Shown one piece after another: positions 9,149-16,879 of a stretch of DNA of 64,000 nt (position 1 is its first letter; the number at the start of each line of letters is the position of its first letter). The notes below the pieces were generated by a model. The model did no database searches. It was not told where the DNA came from and saw only the letters and a list, made by a program, of their open reading frames with translations. This stretch comes from Stenotrophomonas sp. BIGb0135 (GTDB lineage: Bacteria > Pseudomonadota > Gammaproteobacteria > Xanthomonadales > Xanthomonadaceae), in contig NZ_JANUDX010000007.1 of NCBI RefSeq assembly GCF_024810105.1, positions 62,001-126,000 on the forward strand, read 5' to 3'. Both the position numbers and the translations under genes were made by a program.

Positions 9149-10174
9149 ATGACCCAGTGGTACTTCCACACCGCCGGCCAGGCCGGCCGCGTTGGCCCGC
9201 TCGATGACGCGGCCGCCCGCCAGTTCGCCCAGTCCAACCCGCGTGCGCTGGTGTGGTGCGAGGGGATGAGCGGCTGGATGGCCATCGCCGAGGTCCCCGA
9301 ACTGCTGGCCGGCAGCACCGGGCCGCAGGGTGCGCCGCCGCCGCTGCCCGGCACCGCCGCGCGCGGCCAGCGCGCCGATGACATCGACTTCCGCATCGTC
9401 GGCCATGAAATGCAGTTCGTGGAGATCGAGCTCGATCCGGGCGAAAGCGCCATTGCCGAAGCCGGCGCCTTGATGTTCAAGGACGCCGCGGTGCAGATGG
9501 ACACCGTGTTCGGCGATGGCTCGCACAGCGGCCAGGGCGGCGGTTTCATGGACAAGCTGATGAGCGCGGGCAAGCGCGTGCTCACCGGCGAGAGCCTGTT
9601 CGCCACCCTCTACACCCACACCGGCCAGGGCAAGGCCAAGGTCGCCTTTGCCGCGCCCTACCCCGGCACCGTGCTGCCGATGAAGCTGGACGAGCACGGT
9701 GGCCGCCTGATCTGCCAGAAGGACAGCTTCCTGGCTGGCGCGCGCGGGGTGCAGATCGGGGTGCAGTTCCAGCGCAAGGTGATGACCGGACTGTTCGGCG
9801 GCGAGGGCTTCATCATGCAGAAGCTGGAGGGCGACGGCTGGGTGTTCGTGCATGCCGGCGGCTGCGTGGTCGAGCGCGAGCTGGCGGCCGGCGAGCGCCT
9901 GGACGTGGACACCGGCTGCGTGGTGGCTTACCACGCCACCGTGGACATGGACGTGCGCCGCGTGGCCGGCGTCAAAAGCATGGTGTTTGGCGGTGAAGGC
10001 GTGTTCCTGGCCACCCTGACCGGCCCGGGCAAGGTCTGGCTGCAGTCGCTGCCGTTCTCGCGCCTGGCCGGCCGGATGTGGATGGCCGCCCCGCAGACCG
10101 GTGGCCAGAGCCGCGGCGAGGGCTCGGTGCTGGGCGGGATCGGCCGCATCCTGGACGGCGACAACCGGTTCTGA
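9149..10174 (+). CDS. GYF_2-domain protein with AIM24/TIGR00266 core
   Basis: A 341-residue cytoplasmic protein. Residues 1-55 look like a GYF_2 domain (WYFHTAGQAGRVGPLDD ... WCEGMSGW). From about residue 75 on comes a jelly-roll AIM24/TIGR00266 core (IVGHEMQFVEIELDPGESA, GTVLPMKLDE, GEGFIMQKLEGDGWVFVHAGG, GGEGVFLATLTGPG). The role of this family in bacteria is unknown. The start MTQWYF has an in-frame upstream extension without domain character that is not included. It stands alone, convergent with nothing, and is followed by the patatin lipoprotein gene. Confidence 0.82.
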   Translation: MTQWYFHTAGQAGRVGPLDDAAARQFAQSNPRALVWCEGMSGWMAIAEVPELLAGSTGPQGAPPPLPGTAARGQRADDIDFRIVGHEMQFVEIELDPGESAIAEAGALMFKDAAVQMDTVFGDGSHSGQGGGFMDKLMSAGKRVLTGESLFATLYTHTGQGKAKVAFAAPYPGTVLPMKLDEHGGRLICQKDSFLAGARGVQIGVQFQRKVMTGLFGGEGFIMQKLEGDGWVFVHAGGCVVERELAAGERLDVDTGCVVAYHATVDMDVRRVAGVKSMVFGGEGVFLATLTGPGKVWLQSLPFSRLAGRMWMAAPQTGGQSRGEGSVLGGIGRILDGDNRF

Positions 10175-10291
10175 TCCTGTCACTGCCCGCGCGGCAACCG
10201 GATATGACTGGCCGTCCCGATCGGGCCGGCCAGCGGCCGGCAGTCCGGGTATGCTGGCGCCCTTGATGCCCATTCACTTTCTGCGACCCCG

Positions 10292-11290
10292 ATGAAATCA
10301 CTGCCCCGCATTCGTCTCACGCTGTCCGTTGCCCTGCTCGGCCTGCTGGCCGGCTGCGGCGGTGACCCGGTCCGCCCCACTCCGCCACCGGTGGCCACCC
10401 CGGTGGCGCAGGCCAAGCCGGTCAAGATCGGCATCGCGCTCGGCGGCGGTGCAGCCAAGGGCTTTGCGCACATCGGCGTGATCAAGATGCTGGAAGCCAA
10501 TGGCTTCGAGCCGGTGGTGGTGTCCGGCACCAGCGCCGGCAGCGTGGTGGGCGCGCTGTACGCCAGCGGCATGGACGCGTTCCAGATGCAGTCCAAGGCC
10601 GTGGCCCTGGATGAAGCCAGCATCCGCGACATGCGCTTGTTCTCCGGCGGCCTGGTCCAGGGCCAGAAGCTGCAGGACTACGTGAACACCCAAGTGGACA
10701 ACCGCCCCGCCGAGAAGCTGCAGAAGCCGTTCGCCGCGGTGGCCACGAACCTCGACACCGGCGAGCGCGCCGTGTTCGTGCGCGGCAACGTCGGCCAGGC
10801 GGTGCGCGCCTCCAGCAGCATCCCCGGCGTGTTCGAGCCGGTGAAGATCGGCAAGAACAGCTTCGTCGACGGCGGCGTGGTCAGCCCCGTACCGGTGGAT
10901 GCCGCGCGCCAGCTGGGCGCCGACTTCGTCATCGCCGTGGATATCTCCAGCAAGGCCAGCGGCAAGTCGCCGACCGGCATGCTCGGCATCGTCAACCAGT
11001 CCATCGCGATCATGGGCCAGCGCCTGGGCGAGCAGGAACTGGCGCGTGCGGACATCATCATCCGCCCCAAGGTATTGGACATCGGTGCGGCCGATTTCAG
11101 CCAGCGCGGCTACGCGATCCTGGAAGGCGAGAAGGCGGCGATGGCAGCGATGCCGCAGATCCGCGCGAAGGTGCAGCAGCTGCAGCGCGCCCGCGCCGCG
11201 GCGCTGGCCCCGCCGCCGCCCAAGCCCAAGTGCGAGGAACCCTCGCGCGTGGGCAGGCTGATGGGCCGCAAGGAGAAGTGCGAGGGCTGA
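10292..11290 (+). CDS. patatin-like phospholipase lipoprotein (RssA-type)
   Basis: A 332-residue patatin-domain hydrolase. The signal peptide ends LLAGC, a lipobox. The catalytic machinery is complete: oxyanion loop GGGAAKG, nucleophile elbow GTSAG and the Asp of the dyad in DGG (FVDGGVVSPVP). This matches bacterial RssA/YchK-type patatins, which hydrolyse acyl esters of phospholipids. The lipid anchor implies action at the periplasmic face of a membrane. The C-terminal 40 residues are proline- and charge-rich, with two cysteines, and are likely disordered. The spacer ahead of it contains a GC-rich hairpin. Confidence 0.88.
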   Translation: MKSLPRIRLTLSVALLGLLAGCGGDPVRPTPPPVATPVAQAKPVKIGIALGGGAAKGFAHIGVIKMLEANGFEPVVVSGTSAGSVVGALYASGMDAFQMQSKAVALDEASIRDMRLFSGGLVQGQKLQDYVNTQVDNRPAEKLQKPFAAVATNLDTGERAVFVRGNVGQAVRASSSIPGVFEPVKIGKNSFVDGGVVSPVPVDAARQLGADFVIAVDISSKASGKSPTGMLGIVNQSIAIMGQRLGEQELARADIIIRPKVLDIGAADFSQRGYAILEGEKAAMAAMPQIRAKVQQLQRARAAALAPPPPKPKCEEPSRVGRLMGRKEKCEG

Positions 11291-11407
11291 GCCCGCAGCT
11301 CCCGCCGGGCAGGCCCTGCCCGCCCGGCCCAGGGACGGTCGCGCGTGATGCCGTCCCGGAGCAGCGCGTCACGCCCCGCATTCCACCTGGCCGCATTCTC
11401 GGCCGAT

Positions 11408-12283
11408 CTAGCGTGGCACGCCTTGTGCGGGGCGCTCCGTTGTCACCTGGCTCTGCAGAAAGATCGCCGTTGCGCGCGCTTCAAGGCGCTGCCATTGGGG
11501 AAGCAGATCCCGCAGGTACCCAAGCTTCACGACAACCCGGTGATCGGCCAGTACAAAGCGATGTTCGCAACGTGCCATTCCATCCGTGCTGGTCTTTGTT
11601 GGAATGCCATTCTTCCACGCGTAACCCGGGTCGATCTGCTCCCGCGATGTGCAGCTGATCAATCGGTCGATGCGCCCTGCCGGGTCTGTTGAGATGAACC
11701 AGTCCATGTTCGCCGCAGCCTTCATCACCCTCATATCATCGCCAATTCCTTTCGCTCGGTAGTGTGCTCGAGCACGCACGAGATCCACGTAATAGGGCTT
11801 GAGCCCGTGCTGAGGTTCTCCCTCGATCCGTGCGCCGAGCGAACGAGTGGGACTTTCAGGATCGTATTCCTGGGGCGTGGACAGCCGCTCCAATATCTGC
11901 AGAGGCGTAAAGCGGTCGGAATAGCTGAAATCGATGTCAATGGTGCGCAATGCCTGATCAACCGACAGGCCGATGCGATCACCGGGCTTGAAGGCTTCCA
12001 ACGACGGGTACTCGAGCGCCAGCCCAAAGCTGCCGTCATGCTCGGTGCCGATCTGGTTATCGAAGTAGTTCTGTGGCAGCGCCAACAGATACGGGCCTAC
12101 GCAGGCCTGCTTCAGTGGCGCCGGATCGGCGTAGGGGTCCTGCGGGCCCACGCTGCGCTGCCGCGTGCAGCCCTGCTCGTTGGTCTGGGTGAGCTCCGCC
12201 GGCTTCTGCGCCGGCGGTCGCGCGCATGCTGCCAGCGGCAGCAGTGCGACAAGAAGCAGCAGGCGATTGACGAGGGATGTCAT
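11408..12283 (-). CDS. putative effector-immunity lipoprotein, paralogue 5
   Basis: A 291-residue lipoprotein (signal peptide ending LLPLAAC) and the last gene of the island. The N-terminal half is nearly the same as in the other four paralogues (block TNEQGCTRQRSVGPQD, then GTEHDGSFGLALEYPSLE). The C-terminal half is closest to paralogue 2: both have YSDR(F/Y)TPL(Q/E)ILER and end with YLRDLLPQWQRLEARA. The start at 12283 has GGAGG 11 bases upstream, the spacing seen in most of the family. Just ahead lies the tail of a lost effector, so this is read as the immunity gene left by that effector. Such lipoproteins guard the periplasm in X-T4SS and T6SS systems; function here is inferred from position and lipobox. 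Confidence 0.72.
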   Translation of the reverse strand: MTSLVNRLLLLVALLPLAACARPPAQKPAELTQTNEQGCTRQRSVGPQDPYADPAPLKQACVGPYLLALPQNYFDNQIGTEHDGSFGLALEYPSLEAFKPGDRIGLSVDQALRTIDIDFSYSDRFTPLQILERLSTPQEYDPESPTRSLGARIEGEPQHGLKPYYVDLVRARAHYRAKGIGDDMRVMKAAANMDWFISTDPAGRIDRLISCTSREQIDPGYAWKNGIPTKTSTDGMARCEHRFVLADHRVVVKLGYLRDLLPQWQRLEARATAIFLQSQVTTERPAQGVPR

Positions 12284-12329
12284 GTGGATCGCACCCTCCC
12301 CTGATGCCGGTGCGACGATGTCCGCCGCA

Positions 12330-12424
12330 TCAGATCTGCATTGCCGCAAACGCTCGCGCCGGATCGGTCTGCGCGTGCTCGACCTGCATTGCAGGTGCGC
12401 GGGCACGCTCCTGGTCGAGCGCGG
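12330..12424 (-). repeat. copy A of effector-tail repeat
   Basis: About 95 bases nearly identical to 14267-14363. In both places it encodes the 29-residue Gln/Ala-rich effector tail and is followed by a lipoprotein gene. It is a direct repeat about 1.9 kb from its partner and a likely substrate for homologous deletion or duplication. Confidence 0.8.
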
Positions 12425-13277
12425 CTCCCCTGCGTTGCTCCATGGCGCCCGTCAACAACCCTTTGGCGTGCGTTTCGAATTCTTGCCAACGTGCGAGTCC
12501 CTCGCGCGGATACTCGATGCGAACCAGCGTGCTCAGCGCGGCGACCATGAATGTATGCTTGCAAACCGCGTATCCATAGTCTCTGCTTGTGACTAGCTTT
12601 CCATCACGGTAGGCCACGCCGGAGACGGTTATCTCTCGCGGCGTGCATTTGATCACCGTGGCGACTTCGCCTGCTGCGTCTTTGGCCAGGAACCAGTCAG
12701 TGTGCCGGTCGGCCTTCATGACGGAAGCGGTGTCCTTGAATCCCTTCGCTCGATAGTGCTCACGCACAACGGCCATATCGACGTAATAGGGACTCAGTCC
12801 GTACAGTAAATCACCCCGGATGCGATTCTCCAGCGACGCCTCTGGATCCTCCGCCTCATACTCCATTGGCGTGTAGCTTCGTCGCATTGCTTCGTGGACA
12901 TCGACTTGATCGATGTAGTCGTACTCCACGCTCATTGTGCGTACCGACACATCGGCGGTCAGGCCCATCCGCTCGCCGGGTTTGAACGGCTGGAGCGAGG
13001 GATACTCCAGCGCCAGCGAGTAGCTGCCATCATGCTCCGTGCCGACCTGGTTGTAGAAGTAGTTCTGCGGAAACGCGAGGAGGTGCGGTCCGAGACAAGC
13101 TTCCTTCAAGGGTGCAGGATCGGCATAGGGGTCCTGCGGACCCACGCTGCGCTGTCGCGTGCAGCCCTGCTCGTTGGTCTGGGTGAGCTCCGCCGGCTTC
13201 TGCTCCGGCTGTCGCGCACATGCCACAGTTGGCAGCAATACGGCGAGGAGCAGCATGCGTACTGCGCGGGAGGGCAT
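12330..13277 (-). CDS. putative immunity lipoprotein 4 fused to an effector tail
   Basis: A 315-residue lipoprotein (lipobox TVAC) with the shared N-terminal block. The last 29 residues (from LDQERARAPAM to FAAMQI) are not lipoprotein-like: they match the C-terminal end of the intact effector at 14267-15643 with only a few substitutions. The lipoprotein part aligns with paralogue 3 up to about WQEFETHAKGLL, and there the join occurs, in frame and without a stop. This is a recombination product in which an effector was lost except for its tail. Whether the hybrid still folds and protects is unknown. Start 13277 has GGGAGG 11 bases upstream; the open frame before it is spacer. Confidence 0.72.
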   Translation of the reverse strand: MPSRAVRMLLLAVLLPTVACARQPEQKPAELTQTNEQGCTRQRSVGPQDPYADPAPLKEACLGPHLLAFPQNYFYNQVGTEHDGSYSLALEYPSLQPFKPGERMGLTADVSVRTMSVEYDYIDQVDVHEAMRRSYTPMEYEAEDPEASLENRIRGDLLYGLSPYYVDMAVVREHYRAKGFKDTASVMKADRHTDWFLAKDAAGEVATVIKCTPREITVSGVAYRDGKLVTSRDYGYAVCKHTFMVAALSTLVRIEYPREGLARWQEFETHAKGLLTGAMEQRRGAALDQERARAPAMQVEHAQTDPARAFAAMQI

Positions 13278-13336
13278 ATTGATTACATCCTCCCTGGATG
13301 AGGGGGCAGCGTTGGCCGCTCTGGCGATGCTCAAAT

Positions 13337-14221
13337 CTACTTGACTGAGACCGGCCATGGCTGCGCCTCCTTGCGCTCAACAGTGATGGATCGTGCCAGC
13401 AGTTCGGTGGCACGCTGCTCGATCTTCCGCCATCGCGTCAGACCTTCTCTTGGATATCGTACGGTGATGAGGGTGTCCAGCTCCAGATTCATGAACGTCT
13501 GGCTGCATCGCGGTACGCCGACGGCCTCTCCTTTCACCGCTTTTGCCTGGCGGGACGCCACTCCGGCCGCTGCCACCTCGCGAGGGGTACATTTAATGAC
13601 CGTGCTCACTTCACCATCTTCATTTCTGGCGATGAACCAATCCGTGTGAAAGGAAGCGTTCATCACTGGTGCAGTCTCGCGCAGCCCTTGCATTCGATAG
13701 TGTGCGCGTACTTTCTCCATATCAACGTAGTAAGGAGTCAGGCCATCGCTTGGAGTGCCTTTGGTTCGGCCGTCCAATGTCTCCTGCGGCATCCCGCGCT
13801 GGTACTCCATCGGCACATATGTGGCCGTCAGCGCGTCGCGCGCATCTCCCCCGTCGATGTAGGTGTACTTGACCATGACGGTCCGCGCAGACACATCGGC
13901 GGTCAGCCCCATTCGCTCGCCGGGCTTGAATGGCTGCAGCGAGGGATACTCCAGCGCCAGCGAGTAGCTGCCATCATGCTCGGTGCCGATCTGGTTGTAG
14001 AAGTAATTCTGCGGAAACGCGAGCAGGTACGGTCCCAGGCAGACCTGCTTCAATGGCGCCGGATCGGCATAGGCGTCCTGCGGACCCACGCTGCGCTGTC
14101 GCGTGCAGCCCTGCTCGTTGGTCTGGGTGAGCTCCGCCGGCTTCTGCGCAGGATGGCGTGCACATGCTGCCAGCGGCAGCAGTGCGGCAAAGAGCAGCAT
14201 GCGTGTGACGAGGCATGTCAT
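13337..14221 (-). CDS. putative immunity lipoprotein of the intact effector, paralogue 3
   Basis: A 294-residue lipoprotein (lipobox LAAC) starting 45 bases after the intact effector's stop codon, so it is the best candidate for that effector's cognate immunity protein. It has the common first half and its own C-terminal half (DGLTPYYVDMEKVRAHYRMQGL, then TDWFIARNEDGEVSTVIKCTPRE), most like paralogue 4. Paired cysteines (TVIKCTP, GVPRCSQTF) suggest a disulfide in the periplasm. The pattern recalls the Tli4 class of lipase-immunity proteins, but that is an impression from the sequence and not a profile match. Confidence 0.74.
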   Translation of the reverse strand: MTCLVTRMLLFAALLPLAACARHPAQKPAELTQTNEQGCTRQRSVGPQDAYADPAPLKQVCLGPYLLAFPQNYFYNQIGTEHDGSYSLALEYPSLQPFKPGERMGLTADVSARTVMVKYTYIDGGDARDALTATYVPMEYQRGMPQETLDGRTKGTPSDGLTPYYVDMEKVRAHYRMQGLRETAPVMNASFHTDWFIARNEDGEVSTVIKCTPREVAAAGVASRQAKAVKGEAVGVPRCSQTFMNLELDTLITVRYPREGLTRWRKIEQRATELLARSITVERKEAQPWPVSVK

Positions 14222-14266
14222 ATTGATCGCATTCTCCCTGATGCCGGTGCGACGGTGCCCACCACA

Positions 14267-14363
14267 TCAGATCTGCATTGCCGCAGACGCTCGCGCCGGA
14301 TCCGCCTGCGCGTGCTCCATCTGCATTGCAGGTGCGCGGGCACGCTCCTGGTCGAGCGCGGCC
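14267..14363 (-). repeat. copy B of effector-tail repeat
   Basis: 3' end of the intact effector gene; direct repeat of 12330-12424. Differences are scattered single bases, indicating recent common origin of the two tails. Confidence 0.8.
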
Positions 14364-15643
14364 AATTGCTGGAAAGACTGCTCCGGTGGCGTGGTGATGG
14401 CCTGTGCGGTTGGCATGTGGGCGCGGCGATGGGTCGGGTCGTCCAGCGCGCCCTGCACCACGAAGACGTGATCACCTCCGGCCTTACCCTGGCTGGGGGC
14501 TGTCAGCACCACCTGATCGACCCGGTCCAGCCGGTTGGTCGCGGCCAGCGTGGTCAAGCTGGCCGTCATGCATTCACTGTGCCGGTCCCAGCCTTTGCCG
14601 ACCTCGGCATCCAGCCCCCGGACGCCTGCGGCACACTGCTGGTAAAGACCGTTGCGGGCGTGATCGGGCGACCTGGGATCGGTGGCCTGTGCGAGCTGCG
14701 CCGGTGAGGCGTGCTCCGGCGCGCCCACCTCGGCAAGCACCTGCGGGCTTTTCATGATCGGGCGGTTGCGATTGGGGTCCTCCGGATGGAAGTCATCACG
14801 CAGGTCCTGACGCTGCTGGCGAACGCGGCGGGCATCGTCAAGGTACTCGAGGGTGGCCTTGTCCGTCACCGGCACCGACGCTGGGCTGAAGGATCCCACT
14901 GGGATCGGCAGTGGCCCCAGCGGCACGCTGACCTTCACCTCGATTTCCCGGCGCCACTGGCCGCCTTCGGCGTTGTACTGGTACGTCTGGCCGCGAAGTT
15001 CGATGCGGTTGGGATCAGTGTTGGGAGTTGGCTGAAGGCCCGCCGGCAGACGTGCGCGACTCATGTCGGCCAAGTAGGCTTCCATTTTCGGGCCGTCGTC
15101 GTTGTACGTGGTCAAAAGCAGTTTTGTGGTCTCGAGTGCACGGTCCGTGCCAGCGTTGCGGTTGTCCAGAAGCACGGTCCAGACGCGTTCGGCTTCCGCT
15201 TCACCTCCATGCTCACGCGCTGCCTCAAGTAGCTGGCGTGGAGTCCATCCATTTCGACTTATCTCTCTGCGTTCAAGGCTGGCATCGTGATAACCCTGCA
15301 CGTCCAACGTAGGAAGATTGAGCGCAAGATCGGGTTGGCCGGCGGACATGTACGGCAGCCGCGCAGCTAGATCACGGCCAATAAGGTCCACACCAAAGGC
15401 CTGCCAATCGCTCTCCTTCATAGCTTTCCCGTCACGCGCGGCCTGCTGATTGGCGAAGTTGTTTGCGGTCGCTCCAGGCGCGTTGTCATTTCGCACGACG
15501 CCAAGTGCCAGGAGGCCATAGCCATCATTGCCAGGCTTTTGGGACAAATAGTTGAAGTAAAGCTCGCGGTTTCCGTTCTCCACGTAGAAATGCAGGATCT
15601 CAATGTCCTTGCTGTCTAGCCCAGGCTTCGCGCTCTTTTCCAT
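14267..15643 (-). CDS. X-T4SS-type antibacterial effector with C-terminal XVIPCD
   Basis: A 458-residue protein without a signal peptide. Residues 322-428 match the XVIPCD, the domain that delivers Xanthomonadales effectors to VirD4 of a bacteria-killing type IV secretion system: DPRSPDHARNGLYQQ, LDAEVGKGWDRHSECMTASL, RVDQVVLTAP, FVVQGALDDPTHRRAHMPTA and PPEQSFQQL, then a Gln/Ala-rich tail. Residues 20-100 (GNDGYGLLALGVVRND) form a module also present in the truncated copy at 16503-16856. The middle, about 110-320, is the likely toxic part; I recognise no catalytic motif. The ATG follows the preceding lipoprotein's stop by one base (TGACATG), so translation is coupled. No T4SS genes lie in this window. 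The domain call is from memory of its consensus. Confidence 0.78.
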   Translation of the reverse strand: MEKSAKPGLDSKDIEILHFYVENGNRELYFNYLSQKPGNDGYGLLALGVVRNDNAPGATANNFANQQAARDGKAMKESDWQAFGVDLIGRDLAARLPYMSAGQPDLALNLPTLDVQGYHDASLERREISRNGWTPRQLLEAAREHGGEAEAERVWTVLLDNRNAGTDRALETTKLLLTTYNDDGPKMEAYLADMSRARLPAGLQPTPNTDPNRIELRGQTYQYNAEGGQWRREIEVKVSVPLGPLPIPVGSFSPASVPVTDKATLEYLDDARRVRQQRQDLRDDFHPEDPNRNRPIMKSPQVLAEVGAPEHASPAQLAQATDPRSPDHARNGLYQQCAAGVRGLDAEVGKGWDRHSECMTASLTTLAATNRLDRVDQVVLTAPSQGKAGGDHVFVVQGALDDPTHRRAHMPTAQAITTPPEQSFQQLAALDQERARAPAMQMEHAQADPARASAAMQI

Positions 15644-15644
15644 G

Positions 15645-16502
15645 TCAGTGTCGCTCCCTTTTTAATTCTCTTTCAAGAAAAATTGCCTGCGCGCGTGCTT
15701 CCAGGCGTTGCCACTGGGGCAGCAAGTCTCTCAAGTATGAGACGGATACGAGGACCTCTCGGCCTGGAATCACGAACATGTGGTCGCATCGTGCCACCCC
15801 GATCGTCGAATTCTTGACCGGCACATTGTCTCGCCAGTCATATCCCGGATCCTTCATTTCCCGCGATGCGCAGCTGACCAACCGTTCCACCCGTCCAGCG
15901 ACGTCAAACGAAACGTACCAGTCGTAATTCGACTCCGACTGGATCAGCGGCGTGTCTTTGCTTGCGCCTTTTCCGAGGTAGTGCGCGCGTACGCGCGCCA
16001 TGTCTACGTAGTAAGGAGTCAGCCCGTTCACCTCCTCGCCCTTGATCCTGTCCTTGAATGAGCGACTGGGGCTGTCTGGCTCGTATTCCGGAAGCGTGGA
16101 CGTTCGCTCCAGTATCTCCAGTGGCGTGTAGCGATCAGAGTAGCCATACCGGATGCGGACGGTGCGCAGCGATTTGGCAACCGGCAGATCTATGCGCTCC
16201 CCTGGCTTGAAAGGCTGCAACGACGGGTACTCCAACGCCAGCGCAAAGCTGCCGTCGTGCTCGGTGCCGATCTGGTTATCGAAGTAGTTCTGCGGAAGCT
16301 CCAACAGATACGGACCTACGCAGGCCTGCTTCAATGGCGCCGGATCGGCATAGGGGTCCTGCGGACCCACGCTGCGCTGTCGCGTGCAGCCCTGCTCGTT
16401 GGTCTGGGTGCGCTCCACCGGCGTCTGTGCCGGCGGCCGTGCACATGCTGCAAGTGGCAGCAGCGCGGCGAGCAGCAACGTGCGTACTACGCGGGACGTC
16501 AT
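15645..16502 (-). CDS. putative immunity lipoprotein, paralogue 2
   Basis: A 285-residue lipoprotein (lipobox LAAC, start 16502 with GGGAGG 11 bases upstream). The C-terminal half is related to paralogue 5 (RYTPLEILER, SASREMKDPGYDW, YLRDLLPQWQRLEARAQAIFL). The reading frame is open without interruption back into the effector remnant, so a 403-residue read-through protein starting at 16856 is possible; the lipoprotein signal would then be internal. The strong ribosome site suggests the lipoprotein is made separately. Its stop codon abuts the intact effector's start. Confidence 0.74.
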   Translation of the reverse strand: MTSRVVRTLLLAALLPLAACARPPAQTPVERTQTNEQGCTRQRSVGPQDPYADPAPLKQACVGPYLLELPQNYFDNQIGTEHDGSFALALEYPSLQPFKPGERIDLPVAKSLRTVRIRYGYSDRYTPLEILERTSTLPEYEPDSPSRSFKDRIKGEEVNGLTPYYVDMARVRAHYLGKGASKDTPLIQSESNYDWYVSFDVAGRVERLVSCASREMKDPGYDWRDNVPVKNSTIGVARCDHMFVIPGREVLVSVSYLRDLLPQWQRLEARAQAIFLERELKRERH

Positions 16503-16856
16503 ATTGATTACATCCTCCCTGGATGCGGGTGGAGCGCTGGCCGCTCCGTCAGCGCTGTGGCCGGGATGGGGCGACATCAGGTCGTCCAGGGCGTGGTCTT
16601 CGCGCAGCATGAACTCAACACCAAACGCCCGCCATTCGTCCTCGTTCGCGATCACACCATCGACGCGCGCCTGCCTGTCTGTGAAAGAGCTCGCCGTTGC
16701 GGCTGGCGCGTCAACGTTACGCACAACGCCCAGTGCGAGCTGGCCATATCCGTCGTTGCCTTCCTTCTTTGCAGGAAAGTTGGAGTACAGCCCGCGATTC
16801 CCAACGTACGCGTAACGCATCAGCGCCTTCATATCCTGTTCGTTCACGCCTGCCAT
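16503..16856 (-). pseudogene. N-terminal remnant of a second effector
   Basis: About 100 codons that align with residues 15-100 of the intact effector: NRGLYSNF, KEGNDGYGQLALGVVRN, then WRAFGVEFML. It then runs into the spacer that normally precedes the lipoproteins (ASREDVIN before the ATG). The toxic middle and the XVIPCD are absent, so no working effector is made. The copy still has an ATG and a fair AGGA site, 23 bases after the stop of paralogue 1. It is in frame with the downstream lipoprotein. Confidence 0.75.
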
Positions 16857-16879
16857 GGCCCGACGTCCTATTGGTCATT

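Noticed and set aside
15645..16856. One 403-residue lipoprotein gene
   Set aside because: The lipobox signal starts at residue 119 with its own ribosome site, and the first 100 residues match the effector, so it is a remnant plus a separate gene.
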